Source: Leptospira fainei serovar Hurstbridge str. BUT 6 (GTDB lineage Bacteria; Spirochaetota; Leptospiria; Leptospirales; Leptospiraceae). From it: DNA of 64,000 nucleotides. The stretch is from the NCBI RefSeq assembly GCF_000306235.2, contig NZ_AKWZ02000010.1, forward strand, positions 1,612,001 through 1,676,000, read 5' to 3'. A program made the translations under genes and the position numbers. This document shows positions 52,870-61,807 of the stretch, in pieces. The notes beneath the pieces are model-generated. The model made no database searches. It was not told where the DNA came from and was given only the letters and a program-made list of their open reading frames with translations. The stretch's first letter is position 1; the number at the start of each line of letters is the position of its first letter.

Positions 52870-52986
52870 CTAAATTTCCCTCGGTTTAATTATAATCGAT
52901 TCGCTTAATAACTTCTTGTCGTCTTCTTTTAGGTCGCTTGACCTTTCTTTGGAAATAAATAATATTGGCACGATTCGGAAGGAGTT

Positions 52987-53763
52987 ATGAGAACAAGCAT
53001 ATCGATCTTATTTATTTGCGTTTACTTACTTCTATTCTTCTCCCTAAACGATTCAATTCTGGCCCAGAATAAGACCGAATCATCCGCACAATTAAGCTCG
53101 TCGAATGGCGATTTTTCCCCCGTTCCCGGAGAAGAGGAACAGTCTCAGCGACGCGCAAATCGTAAGTTTTTCATAGGCGGACTCGGCGCTAACGGCTTTC
53201 ATTGGTTGGTAATCGGACACCAACTCTCTCAAAGGTTCGCTTTGAACTTACTTTGGCAAGAGCAAAGGACCGTCCAAAGATTCGATCTGCACTTAAGCGG
53301 GGTTCAGCCCGACTTGTCGGGGCAATTTACGCTGACGAATCATGAAAAAAAACAAAGGCAAATCGGATTGCAATTCGAATGGTTTCCTTTCGCTAATCCT
53401 TATTTTTTCGCGGTCGGTATAGGCTTGGAAACGTTCACGGAAAAACAGCGAAAGACTCTCACCTGGGTTCCGATTGGGGCAACTCAGGAGCACGATTGGA
53501 ATGTACTACAGAAAAAAGGGTTCATCTCCGGAGGAGCAGGTTTCCGTTATTTCTTTTCTTCGGGATTTTTCATTCATTTCGGAGGAAATCTTTTGCTTTA
53601 TTTAAACAAATCGTATCAGGCGCATCGAGGGGCTTATGTTGCTAATACGTATTGGGATCCTCGACAATTCCAACAGGATTGGATGGAACCTGACAAAATC
53701 GGTCGAGATAGACAGTCAGGATACGGGGCACAGGTTCAGATTATGCTCGGATTCGCCTTTTAA
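52987..53763 (+). CDS. Exported outer-envelope protein, unknown function
   Basis: 258 residues with a signal peptide (about 1-27, ending near ILAQN). The mature protein has alternating polar/hydrophobic strands (FIGGLGANGFHWLVIGHQ, FALNLLWQEQRTV, QIGLQFEWFPFA, GFFIHFGGNLLLYL) and ends in a Phe (MLGFAF), both typical of outer-membrane beta-barrels. AAGGAGTT before the ATG is a strong ribosome site. No family recognised; a porin-like or adhesin barrel is possible. Confidence 0.65.
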   Translation: MRTSISILFICVYLLLFFSLNDSILAQNKTESSAQLSSSNGDFSPVPGEEEQSQRRANRKFFIGGLGANGFHWLVIGHQLSQRFALNLLWQEQRTVQRFDLHLSGVQPDLSGQFTLTNHEKKQRQIGLQFEWFPFANPYFFAVGIGLETFTEKQRKTLTWVPIGATQEHDWNVLQKKGFISGGAGFRYFFSSGFFIHFGGNLLLYLNKSYQAHRGAYVANTYWDPRQFQQDWMEPDKIGRDRQSGYGAQVQIMLGFAF

Positions 53764-53955
53764 TTTGGAAATAAAATTCAATATCTTTAATATACTTACG
53801 AATAATAGGATCAGTTTTAGTTCCAGGCAGGAATTTCGAAGTAAGGTTACAACAATATTATTGAAAGAGTTGCGCGAATAAAAAAGCCTCCGCTCGACTT
53901 AAATCGAACTTTCTTTATAGTTGCGTCGAACTCGCTTCGATAAACGAAACGGGAG

Positions 53956-53985
53956 AATATGTATTTCCGTGTAAAAATACATATT
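53956..53985. promoter_or_regulatory. AT-rich inverted repeat upstream of isoprenoid-synthase-like gene
   Basis: AATATGTATTT and AAATACATATT are perfect 11-bp arms around an 8-bp spacer, in the AT-rich 53764-54063 gap. The site lies 79 bp before the start codon and could be an operator or a hairpin. No gene is seen elsewhere in the gap. Confidence 0.4.
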
Positions 53986-54063
53986 TCGCATATTATTATA
54001 TAAAAAAATGCAATTTTAAAGAAAAAAAATGGTAAAATACTATTTTTTCTATATATTCTACAT

Positions 54064-55008
54064 ATGTTGAAGTTGGAATTTGGGAAGTACGAGTCCTCGA
54101 TGGAAGAGGAGGGCTTTCACAAGCTTTTCAACGGAGCGATTTTAAATCTATGTAATGAACTTCCCTCTTCTCTGAGAACGGAAACACTTCGTTTTTTGAG
54201 GGAATATTCGGGAAGCGCGATATCCGGCAATTTCGACTTTTTTAATAGATACCATGGACCTTGCTATACGATTATCTATTGGATTAACGAGAAGGCCCAT
54301 AGCCTTCCTTGGGATGATCCTTGGCTAACGTTGCTCATTCAATCCCATTCGTCCGCTTTATTGCTTTATTCGCTTGATGATCATTTAGTCGATAAATCGT
54401 TAAAGACGTCAGGCACTTTACTTCAGTTACGCACTCAGGCTTGGGAAAGATATTCTCAAGCTGGAAAATTATTCGATAAGGAAATTCATAAGGCTTCTAT
54501 CGTTCGAGAGGAATTTATCGATAAATATTTTCGCTCGATCCGCGATACCGGCTTTTCGGATACATTAGAAGATTATTTAACTCGATTTCGTTCACAGATG
54601 GCAATCTGGTCTCTTCAACCTTATTTGCTGGCTAGGTCGTTTTTATCTAGAGAGCAGGCGGAATCGGTCTTAAAAATGTACGAATCGTTCGGAATCGCGT
54701 GGCGGCTATTGGAGGATTATCGGGATTTGGGCGAGGATATAGAAACCGGGTCGGTCTCATCTATGATCTATTTTCTACCCGAACAAGTTCAGCTTAATTG
54801 GGGAAAACAGGCTCGCGCCGAAATATTTACCTTATTTGAGCAATCCAATCTGGATCAAAAAGTTTCCGATTTGATTAATTCGTATCTAAATGAAGCCGCG
54901 CAAATAGCTGCAAGGTTGCATTTGAAAGAATACGCGCACTGTCTATCATCCATGAGATTACCGATCTTGAATTATTCGAGCCGAGAATCGAAAAACCTCA
55001 AACCGTAA
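54064..55008 (+). CDS. Class I isoprenoid-synthase-like protein
   Basis: 314 residues, all-helical by pattern. LLLYSLDDHLVDKSL near residue 105 resembles a first aspartate-rich motif (DDx3D here) and WRLLEDYRDLGEDIETG near 225 resembles the second motif of isoprenoid synthase folds. The family is not a standard polyprenyl synthase: the GGKRIRP region is absent and the primer-binding Arg cannot be identified. It could make or cyclise an isoprenoid, or be a non-catalytic relative. The upstream region is unusually AT-rich with an inverted repeat. The gene stands alone. Confidence 0.6.
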   Translation: MLKLEFGKYESSMEEEGFHKLFNGAILNLCNELPSSLRTETLRFLREYSGSAISGNFDFFNRYHGPCYTIIYWINEKAHSLPWDDPWLTLLIQSHSSALLLYSLDDHLVDKSLKTSGTLLQLRTQAWERYSQAGKLFDKEIHKASIVREEFIDKYFRSIRDTGFSDTLEDYLTRFRSQMAIWSLQPYLLARSFLSREQAESVLKMYESFGIAWRLLEDYRDLGEDIETGSVSSMIYFLPEQVQLNWGKQARAEIFTLFEQSNLDQKVSDLINSYLNEAAQIAARLHLKEYAHCLSSMRLPILNYSSRESKNLKP

Positions 55009-55363
55009 GGATTGAAGTTTTCGTTAGGAGTTTCTGCGGGATTCGCTGAAGATTAAAGTTTTCGTTAGCGAGACTGAACTTCCTTGGAGATATTCGTATC
55101 TAGGAAAAGATCATAAAATGCAGGAAAGAACAACGATATCAAAACGAGGATGAGCGATCAGGAAACGCTTAAACCGGCAATGGCTGTCACAGAAAATTGT
55201 TTTCCCGATTGGCTATCGTTTCCGTACGATACCATTCAGTTTTGCGTTAAGACCGTAAGTTCTCAGCTTGTTCTTTCCATATATTTTGGATTCATTTTTT
55301 CCTCGATAGATCGGTCATTCAGTCTTGATGGGTGGATTCCGGCAATTCGCTTAAGCCCATTTT
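55009..55363. other. Intergenic region with no convincing gene
   Basis: Between the isoprenoid-synthase-like and SDR genes, which converge. It holds a short direct repeat (AAGTTTTCGTTAG at about 55014 and 55053) but no promoter, terminator or well-supported open frame. A short frame at 55150-55413 overlaps the SDR end and lacks a spaced ribosome site. Confidence 0.4.
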
Positions 55364-56113
55364 CTAAAATCCGATCATCATTCCTCCGTCCACTCTTAAG
55401 GTTGTTCCCGTAATCCAGTCCGCTTCTTCGGACGCTAAGAAATATACTGCCGAGGCGACGGCTTCTTCCGGATTTCTATCTATCTTTAATGGAATCGTAT
55501 TCAAGATGGAATTTTTTATCTCTTCCGATAGGTTCGGAGCGAACCCGTTCGCGATAAATCCCGCTGCGACGCAATTGACGGTTATATTACGGGATGCTAA
55601 TTCTCTTGCGGAGGATTTAGTGAGAGCCATCAGGCCCGCTTTGGCCGAGGAATAATTACTCTGCCCCCCATTCCCGTAAAATCCCGAAACTGATCCTATA
55701 TTGATGATTCTTCCTTTCTTGGATTTGAGCATGATTTTAGCGGCCGTTTGCGTTCCCAAGAAAGCTCCCTTTAAACAAACCTCCTGTACAAAATCCCATT
55801 TTTCTTCGCTAAGGCGGATCAAAAGATCGTCATCTACCACTCCCGCATTATTGATCCAGATATCAAGAGAACCGAATTGATCCAAAGCGAATTCTCCTAA
55901 AGATTTGTTTTGTTCTTTGGATCGAACGTCGCAGGCCTTCCCTAAGACAGGACTTCCGGCCTCATTCTTTAATTCATTGGCCGTCTCCTCGCAATTGGTC
56001 TGGTCCAGATCGGAGATAACTACGTTAAGTCCCCGTTTCGCGAAAATTCTTCCGATCTCTTTACCGATTCCCCGTGCAGAACCGGTGATCACCGCCGTTT
56101 TATTCTTGGTCAT
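55364..56113 (-). CDS. SDR, FabG-like 3-oxoacyl reductase
   Basis: 249 residues, classical SDR. NAD(P) motif TGSARGIG near residue 12, NNAGVVDD near 88, Ser in NIGSVSGFYGNGG and the Tyr-Lys pair in YSSAKAG near 155. The sequence is close to FabG/PhaB 3-oxoacyl-ACP/CoA reductases. A palindrome just upstream (56130-56153) matches that in front of the adjacent marR gene, so expression is likely MarR-controlled. Without a neighbouring fatty-acid cluster the substrate is not fixed. Confidence 0.88.
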   Translation of the reverse strand: MTKNKTAVITGSARGIGKEIGRIFAKRGLNVVISDLDQTNCEETANELKNEAGSPVLGKACDVRSKEQNKSLGEFALDQFGSLDIWINNAGVVDDDLLIRLSEEKWDFVQEVCLKGAFLGTQTAAKIMLKSKKGRIINIGSVSGFYGNGGQSNYSSAKAGLMALTKSSARELASRNITVNCVAAGFIANGFAPNLSEEIKNSILNTIPLKIDRNPEEAVASAVYFLASEEADWITGTTLRVDGGMMIGF

Positions 56114-56129
56114 ACAAAGCTCCTTAATT

Positions 56130-56153
56130 AATTATTTCGACATCGAAATAATT
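56130..56153. promoter_or_regulatory. MarR operator, copy 1, before the SDR
   Basis: A 24-bp inverted repeat: 11-bp perfect arms around CA, with core TTTCGACATCGAAA. It lies 17 bp before the SDR start, in the gap between marR and the SDR. The same core recurs at 56607-56636. Confidence 0.8.
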
Positions 56154-56182
56154 GCTATAAATGTTCTAATCGCGAAACCGTT

Positions 56183-56623
56183 TCAATTCTCGAAATTTGC
56201 ATGGATTTTAGAAAGCAATCGCATGAATTGCGCTTTTTCAGTTTCTTCCAAACCTTTATACAATTTGTTTAAAGTAATTTTAGAAGCTTTTATCACTTTT
56301 TCCACCGATCGGTTTCCTTTTTCGGTTAAGCCCGCAGTGGTAAATCGCTCGTCTTGATCGAGCTTTGTCCTTATCACATAACCGAGCTCTTCCATCTTGT
56401 CCAAAAGGGCGGTTGCGGTCGAATTCGTACGGTCCAGGGCCGTCGCCAACTCACTCATTCTCATCGGTCCATTCTTGCCCAATGCAAAAAGAACCCCGGC
56501 ATGAGCGGGAGCTAGATCGAGAATTCCCTGTTTTTCCAGCTCTCGTGCAAGAAATTTTTGGATTCTATCCCGAGTTCTGGATAATAAATGAATTACATAA
56601 TCCGCTCTCATATATTTCGACAT
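56183..56623 (-). CDS. MarR-family regulator
   Basis: 146 residues. The winged helix is at about 30-105: APAHAGVLFALGKNGPMRMSELATALDRTNSTATALLDKME, then the wing EELGYVIRTKLDQDER and GLTEKGN. The product regulates by ligand-sensitive binding to inverted repeats. A long perfect palindrome covers its start codon (ATG at 56623; a second ATG at 56611 is also possible), which points to autoregulation. The SDR gene 69 bp downstream on the same strand has its own copy of the operator. Confidence 0.9.
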   Translation of the reverse strand: MSKYMRADYVIHLLSRTRDRIQKFLARELEKQGILDLAPAHAGVLFALGKNGPMRMSELATALDRTNSTATALLDKMEELGYVIRTKLDQDERFTTAGLTEKGNRSVEKVIKASKITLNKLYKGLEETEKAQFMRLLSKIHANFEN

Positions 56624-56636
56624 CGAAATATATGAG
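56607..56636. promoter_or_regulatory. MarR operator, copy 2, over the marR start
   Basis: A 30-bp perfect inverted repeat, 14-bp arms around CA, with core TTTCGACATCGAAA. It overlaps the first codons of marR. Binding would repress marR directly. The shared centre with 56130-56153 strongly supports a real site. Confidence 0.85.
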
Positions 56637-56809
56637 TCGGCAGAGAGTAAATTAAAAAAATCGCGATTTTATTTTTTTAACCGGCCTTCGTGCTATCTAA
56701 AGCTCAGATTCTTACCGAGCGAAAAGGAATTTTATCCCCGATTCCGCGCAGATAGAGTCGATGGACTATCGCTTTTCGTTAAGCGACAATCCATAATTTC
56801 GGATCTTAT

Positions 56810-58882
56810 CTATCCGATATATTCCGCCACCAATAATGCCATATCGTCCTGATGCTGATAGGCAAAGTTTTCACCTTGGTATGCTTGTACGGCTTTCATA
56901 ACCGCATCGCACAAATGCTCCGGAGTCAGGTTCGCGTTTTGCTTCAATATTTCCGCAAGATATTCTTCGCCTAATAGATCTCCCTCGGAGTTCCTTGCGT
57001 CAGGAATTCCGTCCGTATACAGGACTACTTTGTCTCCCGGAAGTAGAGGAACGACTTCCGTTTGATAATCGGTAGGAATCGATTCATATATTGCGACTCC
57101 TTTCGGACGATAGAATTCGATTTGCCCGTTCTTTCGTAAGACCAAACATTCCGGATGTCCTGCATTGGCGATTAAGGCATGGCCTGTCTTTAAATCGATG
57201 GTGATAAACGTGGCGGTTAAAAAATGTCCATCCAGCTTTCCTTCCAATTGCTCTCGTATATGTAACAATAGCGTCGAAGGATCCTGTAGATGGTTTGCCC
57301 AATTTCCTAAAGTCATCTTCACCATTGATGCGAGTAAAGCTGCGGAAACTCCGTGTCCGGTCACGTCCCCAATGAACATTCCCAGAGTCGAAGATTTGGG
57401 GTCATAGAGAACATCCAATAGATCACCGCCCACTTCCATCATAGGTCGGTAGCGGTATGCCATCGAGGCGTGAGGAATGACCGGGAGTTCTCTTGGAAGT
57501 AGAGAGGATTGGATCTTGCCGGCGATCGAAAGATCCTTAGCGAGGATTTTTCCTTTTTGTTCTAATTCGGTCTTTTGTAATTCGATTATGCGGGTTCTCT
57601 CTTCCACTTTCGATTCGAGTGATTCGTTTAATATTTGCAATTTGCCTTGTGAATTCTCCAAAGCTCTAAATACTTCCGCATAACGTTTTGCAAGCGCGAG
57701 ACTGAATAAAAGCGTCAGTCCTAAAAAGCTTTCATTCACCCAAGTACCCGCATTACCGATTCCTGCGAATGAAAGGACGGTGTAAAAGGAGGATGTCGCC
57801 ACCAAAACTAATCCGGAAACGACCCATCGAAAGGACAATATGCTGGTTTTACGATATTGTACGAATATATATGTGGTATAGACGAAGAATAGAACTAGGA
57901 CGGCGATGAACGTATCGAAAGCATACCGGCCGAAAAATGATAACCCGCCGGTGAACCCGTATTCCAACGAAGGCCAGAGAGCATGAATTAAAAAAGTAAT
58001 CTCTAATGTTGTTCCGATTTTATCCCTCGGAGATTGAAAAATCCCGCGAGTGAATTCATGAAAGAGGATCGGTAAAAAAGCGCCTAAAGAATACCCAAAG
58101 AAAACGTAAGTCCATGGAGAATCGAATACGTATAGGCTCCAACCTTCGTAAGAAGGATACCATAACGCTAAGGAAAGATTCAGGATCGAAAAAGAGAGAT
58201 TAAATTTGTCCAGTCTTCTTCTTACGTAAATGAATATAAAAAAGATGAACGAAAAGAGTTCTAACGAAGTGAAGAATAGAACTCTAGTCGCTTTCAATAA
58301 AAAAACCGACTGAATTTCTTCGAATGTTCCTAAGATCGGATCTTCGCGCAAGCTTCTCGGACCCGCAAAAGGTGATAAAACGAGATCCAAATGCTCTTCT
58401 CCGGTAAAGCCTTCGATCGGTACGATTCTCGGCCTTGAGACATTCTTTTTTTGCCGTTTATATAAATTTATATCCGATTCTAATACGCTTCCTTCTCGTA
58501 AAAGAATACAACCCGAAGGACAAAATGGAAGATAGACGGCTACTCGATACGGGCAATCTCCGTTTTGTCCTACGGATGAGGAACATCGAATCGTATGGGA
58601 ATACACGGAGAAATAATTTTCTCCGGAATCCGTTTTAGGGATTTGAGTGAGGGAAGCTATCTCGCTTTCACGAAACGTATCTGTATTTTGCGTATTCAAT
58701 AAGGGATCTTCCGAGAAGTGTCGGGAAGACCATTCCTTCAGAATCGTCGGAGCTTTCCGTAAGGACCATTCGGACTTGGGGGGTTCGGAATAAATAGCAT
58801 TAAGAAATATTAATGAATATATTAATATTCCGACTAGTCGGAACCGGGTGTTCTTTAAAAGTTTTTTCAATTTGATTTTCAT
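56810..58882 (-). CDS. 7TM sensor with SpoIIE/RsbU-type phosphatase, second copy
   Basis: 690 residues: signal region, an extracellular domain with paired Cys (TIRCSSSVGQNGDC, PFCPSGCIL; about 30-185), seven membrane helices (about 195-395), a coiled coil (about 415-450) and a PP2C-type domain. VGGDLLDV and GDVTGHGVSAALLASMVK are the metal-binding signatures and are intact. Same architecture as 39182-41092 but a different extracellular domain. Likely part of a partner-switching signal system; no partner genes adjacent. Confidence 0.88.
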   Translation of the reverse strand: MKIKLKKLLKNTRFRLVGILIYSLIFLNAIYSEPPKSEWSLRKAPTILKEWSSRHFSEDPLLNTQNTDTFRESEIASLTQIPKTDSGENYFSVYSHTIRCSSSVGQNGDCPYRVAVYLPFCPSGCILLREGSVLESDINLYKRQKKNVSRPRIVPIEGFTGEEHLDLVLSPFAGPRSLREDPILGTFEEIQSVFLLKATRVLFFTSLELFSFIFFIFIYVRRRLDKFNLSFSILNLSLALWYPSYEGWSLYVFDSPWTYVFFGYSLGAFLPILFHEFTRGIFQSPRDKIGTTLEITFLIHALWPSLEYGFTGGLSFFGRYAFDTFIAVLVLFFVYTTYIFVQYRKTSILSFRWVVSGLVLVATSSFYTVLSFAGIGNAGTWVNESFLGLTLLFSLALAKRYAEVFRALENSQGKLQILNESLESKVEERTRIIELQKTELEQKGKILAKDLSIAGKIQSSLLPRELPVIPHASMAYRYRPMMEVGGDLLDVLYDPKSSTLGMFIGDVTGHGVSAALLASMVKMTLGNWANHLQDPSTLLLHIREQLEGKLDGHFLTATFITIDLKTGHALIANAGHPECLVLRKNGQIEFYRPKGVAIYESIPTDYQTEVVPLLPGDKVVLYTDGIPDARNSEGDLLGEEYLAEILKQNANLTPEHLCDAVMKAVQAYQGENFAYQHQDDMALLVAEYIG

Positions 58883-58952
58883 TTTTACGCATATATGGCC
58901 AAAGTCGGCTAAGAACTATTATTTGTAAGGAAGGTATCACAGTTGCAAGATT

Positions 58953-59840
58953 TTATTCGTCCGGATCCTTTGCACATCGGAATCCGAAATGGTGATATTC
59001 GGGGAAGTTCTGCGGAATATGTGCCCTTCGCTTGGAACCTCTTGCATAATAGGCGGACCACCACCAGGATCCCCCTTTTAACACCTTTCTATCATATCCC
59101 GGACAGGGTTCTTGTCCTTGGCAAGGACCTTGCGGATCGACGCCTTGACAGTCTTCTCCGCAAGCCGCATAGCTCGGAGCGTACCAATCCTGAACCCATT
59201 CCCAGGAATTGCCCGCCATATCGTAGAGGCCGTATATTCCGGGAGCTCTACTTCCCACATCGGCAGTCGGCATGAGATTGGGGGGATCCAATATTTCCTG
59301 CGCACAGCCCTTATGTTTTTCAACATTGATGACGGCATTTTTACAGGTAGCGGGTTTGTTTCCCCAAGGATATAGATTTCCGTTAGGACCGCGAGCCGCC
59401 TTCTCCCATTCCGCCTCGGTCGGCAATCGTTTACCCACCCACTCGCAGTATTCCTTTGCAGTATACCAGCTAACTCCGACTACGGGTTGTTTAGGTTTAA
59501 GATAAGGATCTCCGTATTTCGGACCTATAAAATCGCAGGTTCCGTTTTGAAGACAATCCTTACATTTCCCGGCGGCAGTGCATTTATCGAAGTCGGCATT
59601 CGTAACTTCGTATGTATCCATAAAAAAGTCGCTTATATATACGCTTCTTTCCGGTCGTTCGTCCAACTCGTATTTATTACTTCCGCGAATAAAGTCTCCC
59701 GCGGGGATGCATTTCATATTTGGAATTTTCTTTCCTCGGCAAGGTTTATCCGCATCCGGATTGCCTAGGATATGAGGAGCGATCATAAACGCTAACGAGA
59801 GTAATAGTAGGAATATATGGACCGGACGGAAAGAGTTCAT
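58953..59840 (-). CDS. Formylglycine-generating-enzyme-like (SUMF1) exported protein
   Basis: 295 residues with a signal peptide (cleavage near GNPDA). The FGE-sulfatase fold is clear: IPAGDFIRGSNKYELDERPER near 45, YEVTNADF, VVGVSWYTAKEYCEWVGKRLPTEAEWEKAARG near 120 and MAGNSWEWVQDWY near 207. True formylglycine enzymes need two Cys in the GGSWYC...C region. Here that region is GGSWWWSAYYARGSKRR, with no Cys, so it is probably a structural or ligand-binding member and not an active converter. Extra Cys pairs (GKCKDCLQNGTC, CGEDC) may form disulfides. Confidence 0.85.
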   Translation of the reverse strand: MNSFRPVHIFLLLLSLAFMIAPHILGNPDADKPCRGKKIPNMKCIPAGDFIRGSNKYELDERPERSVYISDFFMDTYEVTNADFDKCTAAGKCKDCLQNGTCDFIGPKYGDPYLKPKQPVVGVSWYTAKEYCEWVGKRLPTEAEWEKAARGPNGNLYPWGNKPATCKNAVINVEKHKGCAQEILDPPNLMPTADVGSRAPGIYGLYDMAGNSWEWVQDWYAPSYAACGEDCQGVDPQGPCQGQEPCPGYDRKVLKGGSWWWSAYYARGSKRRAHIPQNFPEYHHFGFRCAKDPDE

Positions 59841-59920
59841 GACGACGTTACGTCTCGGAATTCATAGAGATTGATTAAATTTTCTGAATGGGGATTCTTG
59901 CTGGCAAGAGAAAAATTCAT

Positions 59921-61063
59921 TTAGAGTGTCGGTATGCTACAGGAAGAAAAATCGATCAAACCGGCTCCCGATGCGGAATTTCCCTTGGCGTCCGTACCGG
60001 AGTACGAGTATGTTCCCTTTCCCCCGTTGAAAATTACCGTTCCACTTCCAGTACGACTTCCTGAAAGTGTAAATGAGATGCTTCCGGATTTCGGGAGGCA
60101 ATCCACATAACGCCATTTTACGGGCGATACGATATTAACAGTAGCCGTGAATCCTTCTTCCTGATGGACGACTTGAATGGTCCCGATTCCCCAGATCCTA
60201 TACCAATTTAGAAAATCGGAACTACTCTTATCCACTCCGATTTGCAGCGGAGTCGGAGTGCTGATCGTATGAGAGAAAAGCGGATTCGATCCAGTATAAC
60301 CTTCTCGTAAAATACTAATCGTCTGAGTATAAAAGGAAATGGAAGAGCCGGACACGCTAGTCCAGGAGATTGAGGCGGCTTGTTTAGTGGAAGGAGAAAC
60401 GCCTGAAAATGATAAAGTGGAACCTGTTCCGGTCAATTTCGTAATCCGATTCGATCCGCTTTTCACCGTTCGATTCAAACCTATCACTAATGTCGAGCCG
60501 CTCTGAATAAAGGGTCTTGCTCCGGACAGTCCACTCCAAATGGCCTCGGAGCTTCCTTCTATTTGCCAGTTCGTAAAGGGAAGGAAAGTACAATCCTGAA
60601 ACGTTTTTGAAACATAGAACGTCGAGTTAGGAATTCGTGAAGAACTGACTAAATAATTGTCTATGAAATCGTACCCGTTGACGGACGTAACCTGACGTTT
60701 ATAACTACCTCCGCCCCAACATTGGAAAGAAAGATTGTATGCTTCCAGTTCGCCGGAATCAAATCCTCGGTTCCAATATCTACTAAGAACGGACAAAAGC
60801 TTTTCCCTCGCGCCCCCTCTTTTTTCCGAAAATGCAACACTGGAGCCTTCCCCGGTCAAACCTTCCATCGAAGAAGACACGGAATCTAAGGCCGAGGTAA
60901 CTGATTCTCCTACCGGGTCGTATTGGCCGGAAAGCGCTAAGGCAGTTAATAGCGTTTGATTTTGTCGATCCGGTCCTTGATTTTTACAATCGAATTGCAG
61001 AAAGAAAACTGAGCCTACTGCGACTGCGAGGTAAATGGAAATCGGCCTATACTTTACACTCAT
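59921..61063 (-). CDS. Putative lipoprotein, unknown function
   Basis: 380 residues. A hydrophobic leader ends at LQFDC (Cys near 26), a spirochaetal-type lipobox. The mature N-terminus is Ser-rich; the rest is beta-rich with repeated Ser/Gly/Thr words (GSTLSFSGVSPS, SGSSISFYTQ, SGSRTGSGTVIFNGGKGTYSYSGTD), which suggests a surface beta-structure. Four Cys in the mature part could pair. Not recognised. It is a minus-strand gene, divergent from the DUF2147 pair. Confidence 0.62.
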   Translation of the reverse strand: MSVKYRPISIYLAVAVGSVFFLQFDCKNQGPDRQNQTLLTALALSGQYDPVGESVTSALDSVSSSMEGLTGEGSSVAFSEKRGGAREKLLSVLSRYWNRGFDSGELEAYNLSFQCWGGGSYKRQVTSVNGYDFIDNYLVSSSRIPNSTFYVSKTFQDCTFLPFTNWQIEGSSEAIWSGLSGARPFIQSGSTLVIGLNRTVKSGSNRITKLTGTGSTLSFSGVSPSTKQAASISWTSVSGSSISFYTQTISILREGYTGSNPLFSHTISTPTPLQIGVDKSSSDFLNWYRIWGIGTIQVVHQEEGFTATVNIVSPVKWRYVDCLPKSGSISFTLSGSRTGSGTVIFNGGKGTYSYSGTDAKGNSASGAGLIDFSSCSIPTL

Positions 61064-61297
61064 TTCATTGAAACCCGTATTATCGACTAACTGTTCAAAA
61101 AAAAGTCCGGACTGGCAGCTTGTCTACTCCCTTTCCATTCTACAAGATGAAGAAAAACCTGTCAAACGCCAGGTTTTTCCGGATCGGAAACACTTTTCCG
61201 GGGAAAAAATCCCGTATCAGAGAATAGTTTGCTTGATCCGATCGAATCGGCTTTAAATATAACTCTTTCCATAAAACATGTAAGGGGTTCATCGACC

Positions 61298-61747
61298 ATG
61301 AGAAAATTACTCATTCTTTCTATTGCCTTGGCTGCATTTCTCGTTTCAGACGGGATTTTCGCAGATCCTCTTCCCGTTGTAGGGAAGTGGAAGACGATCG
61401 ACGATGAGGACGGTACCGAAAAATCGGTCGTGGAAGTCTACGAACAAGGCGGAAAGGTTTACGCTAAGATTGTCAGTCTACGGGATCCGAACGATAAAGA
61501 CGGAAAACCCAAGGTTTGCACAAAATGCGAGGGCGCCGATAAAGATAAGCCGGTTGTGGGATTAATCATTATGAAAGGCCTTTCAGTCGACGGTGACGAA
61601 TTTACCGGTGGTACGATTATGGACCCGAATAATGGTAAAACGTATAAATGTAAAATAAAAGCCGTTGACGGCGGAAAAAAACTGAACGTACGCGGATTCA
61701 TCGGATTTTCGTTGATTGGGCGCACTCAAACTTGGGTTAAAAAATAA
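61298..61747 (+). CDS. DUF2147 exported protein, copy 1
   Basis: 149 residues. A signal peptide (MRKLLILSIALAAF, cleavage near FADP) is followed by the DUF2147 pattern: VVGKWKTIDDEDGTEKSVVEVYEQGGKVYAKI near 30, GLIIMKGLSVDGDEFTGGTI near 85 and a GFIGFSLIGRTQTW end. The family is a small periplasmic lipocalin-like fold of unknown function. I use the ATG at 61298 because it starts the signal peptide; AAGGGG lies upstream. A second copy follows 60 bp later. Confidence 0.85.
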   Translation: MRKLLILSIALAAFLVSDGIFADPLPVVGKWKTIDDEDGTEKSVVEVYEQGGKVYAKIVSLRDPNDKDGKPKVCTKCEGADKDKPVVGLIIMKGLSVDGDEFTGGTIMDPNNGKTYKCKIKAVDGGKKLNVRGFIGFSLIGRTQTWVKK

Positions 61748-61807
61748 TAAAGCGAAATCCTCCGGGGCGGATGTCGATCCGGGGGATGAATATATGAGGA
61801 AATTATA

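Noticed and set aside
55150..55413. 87-residue frame between the isoprenoid-like and SDR genes
   Set aside because: GAGG abuts the ATG without spacing, and the frame overlaps the convergent SDR end.
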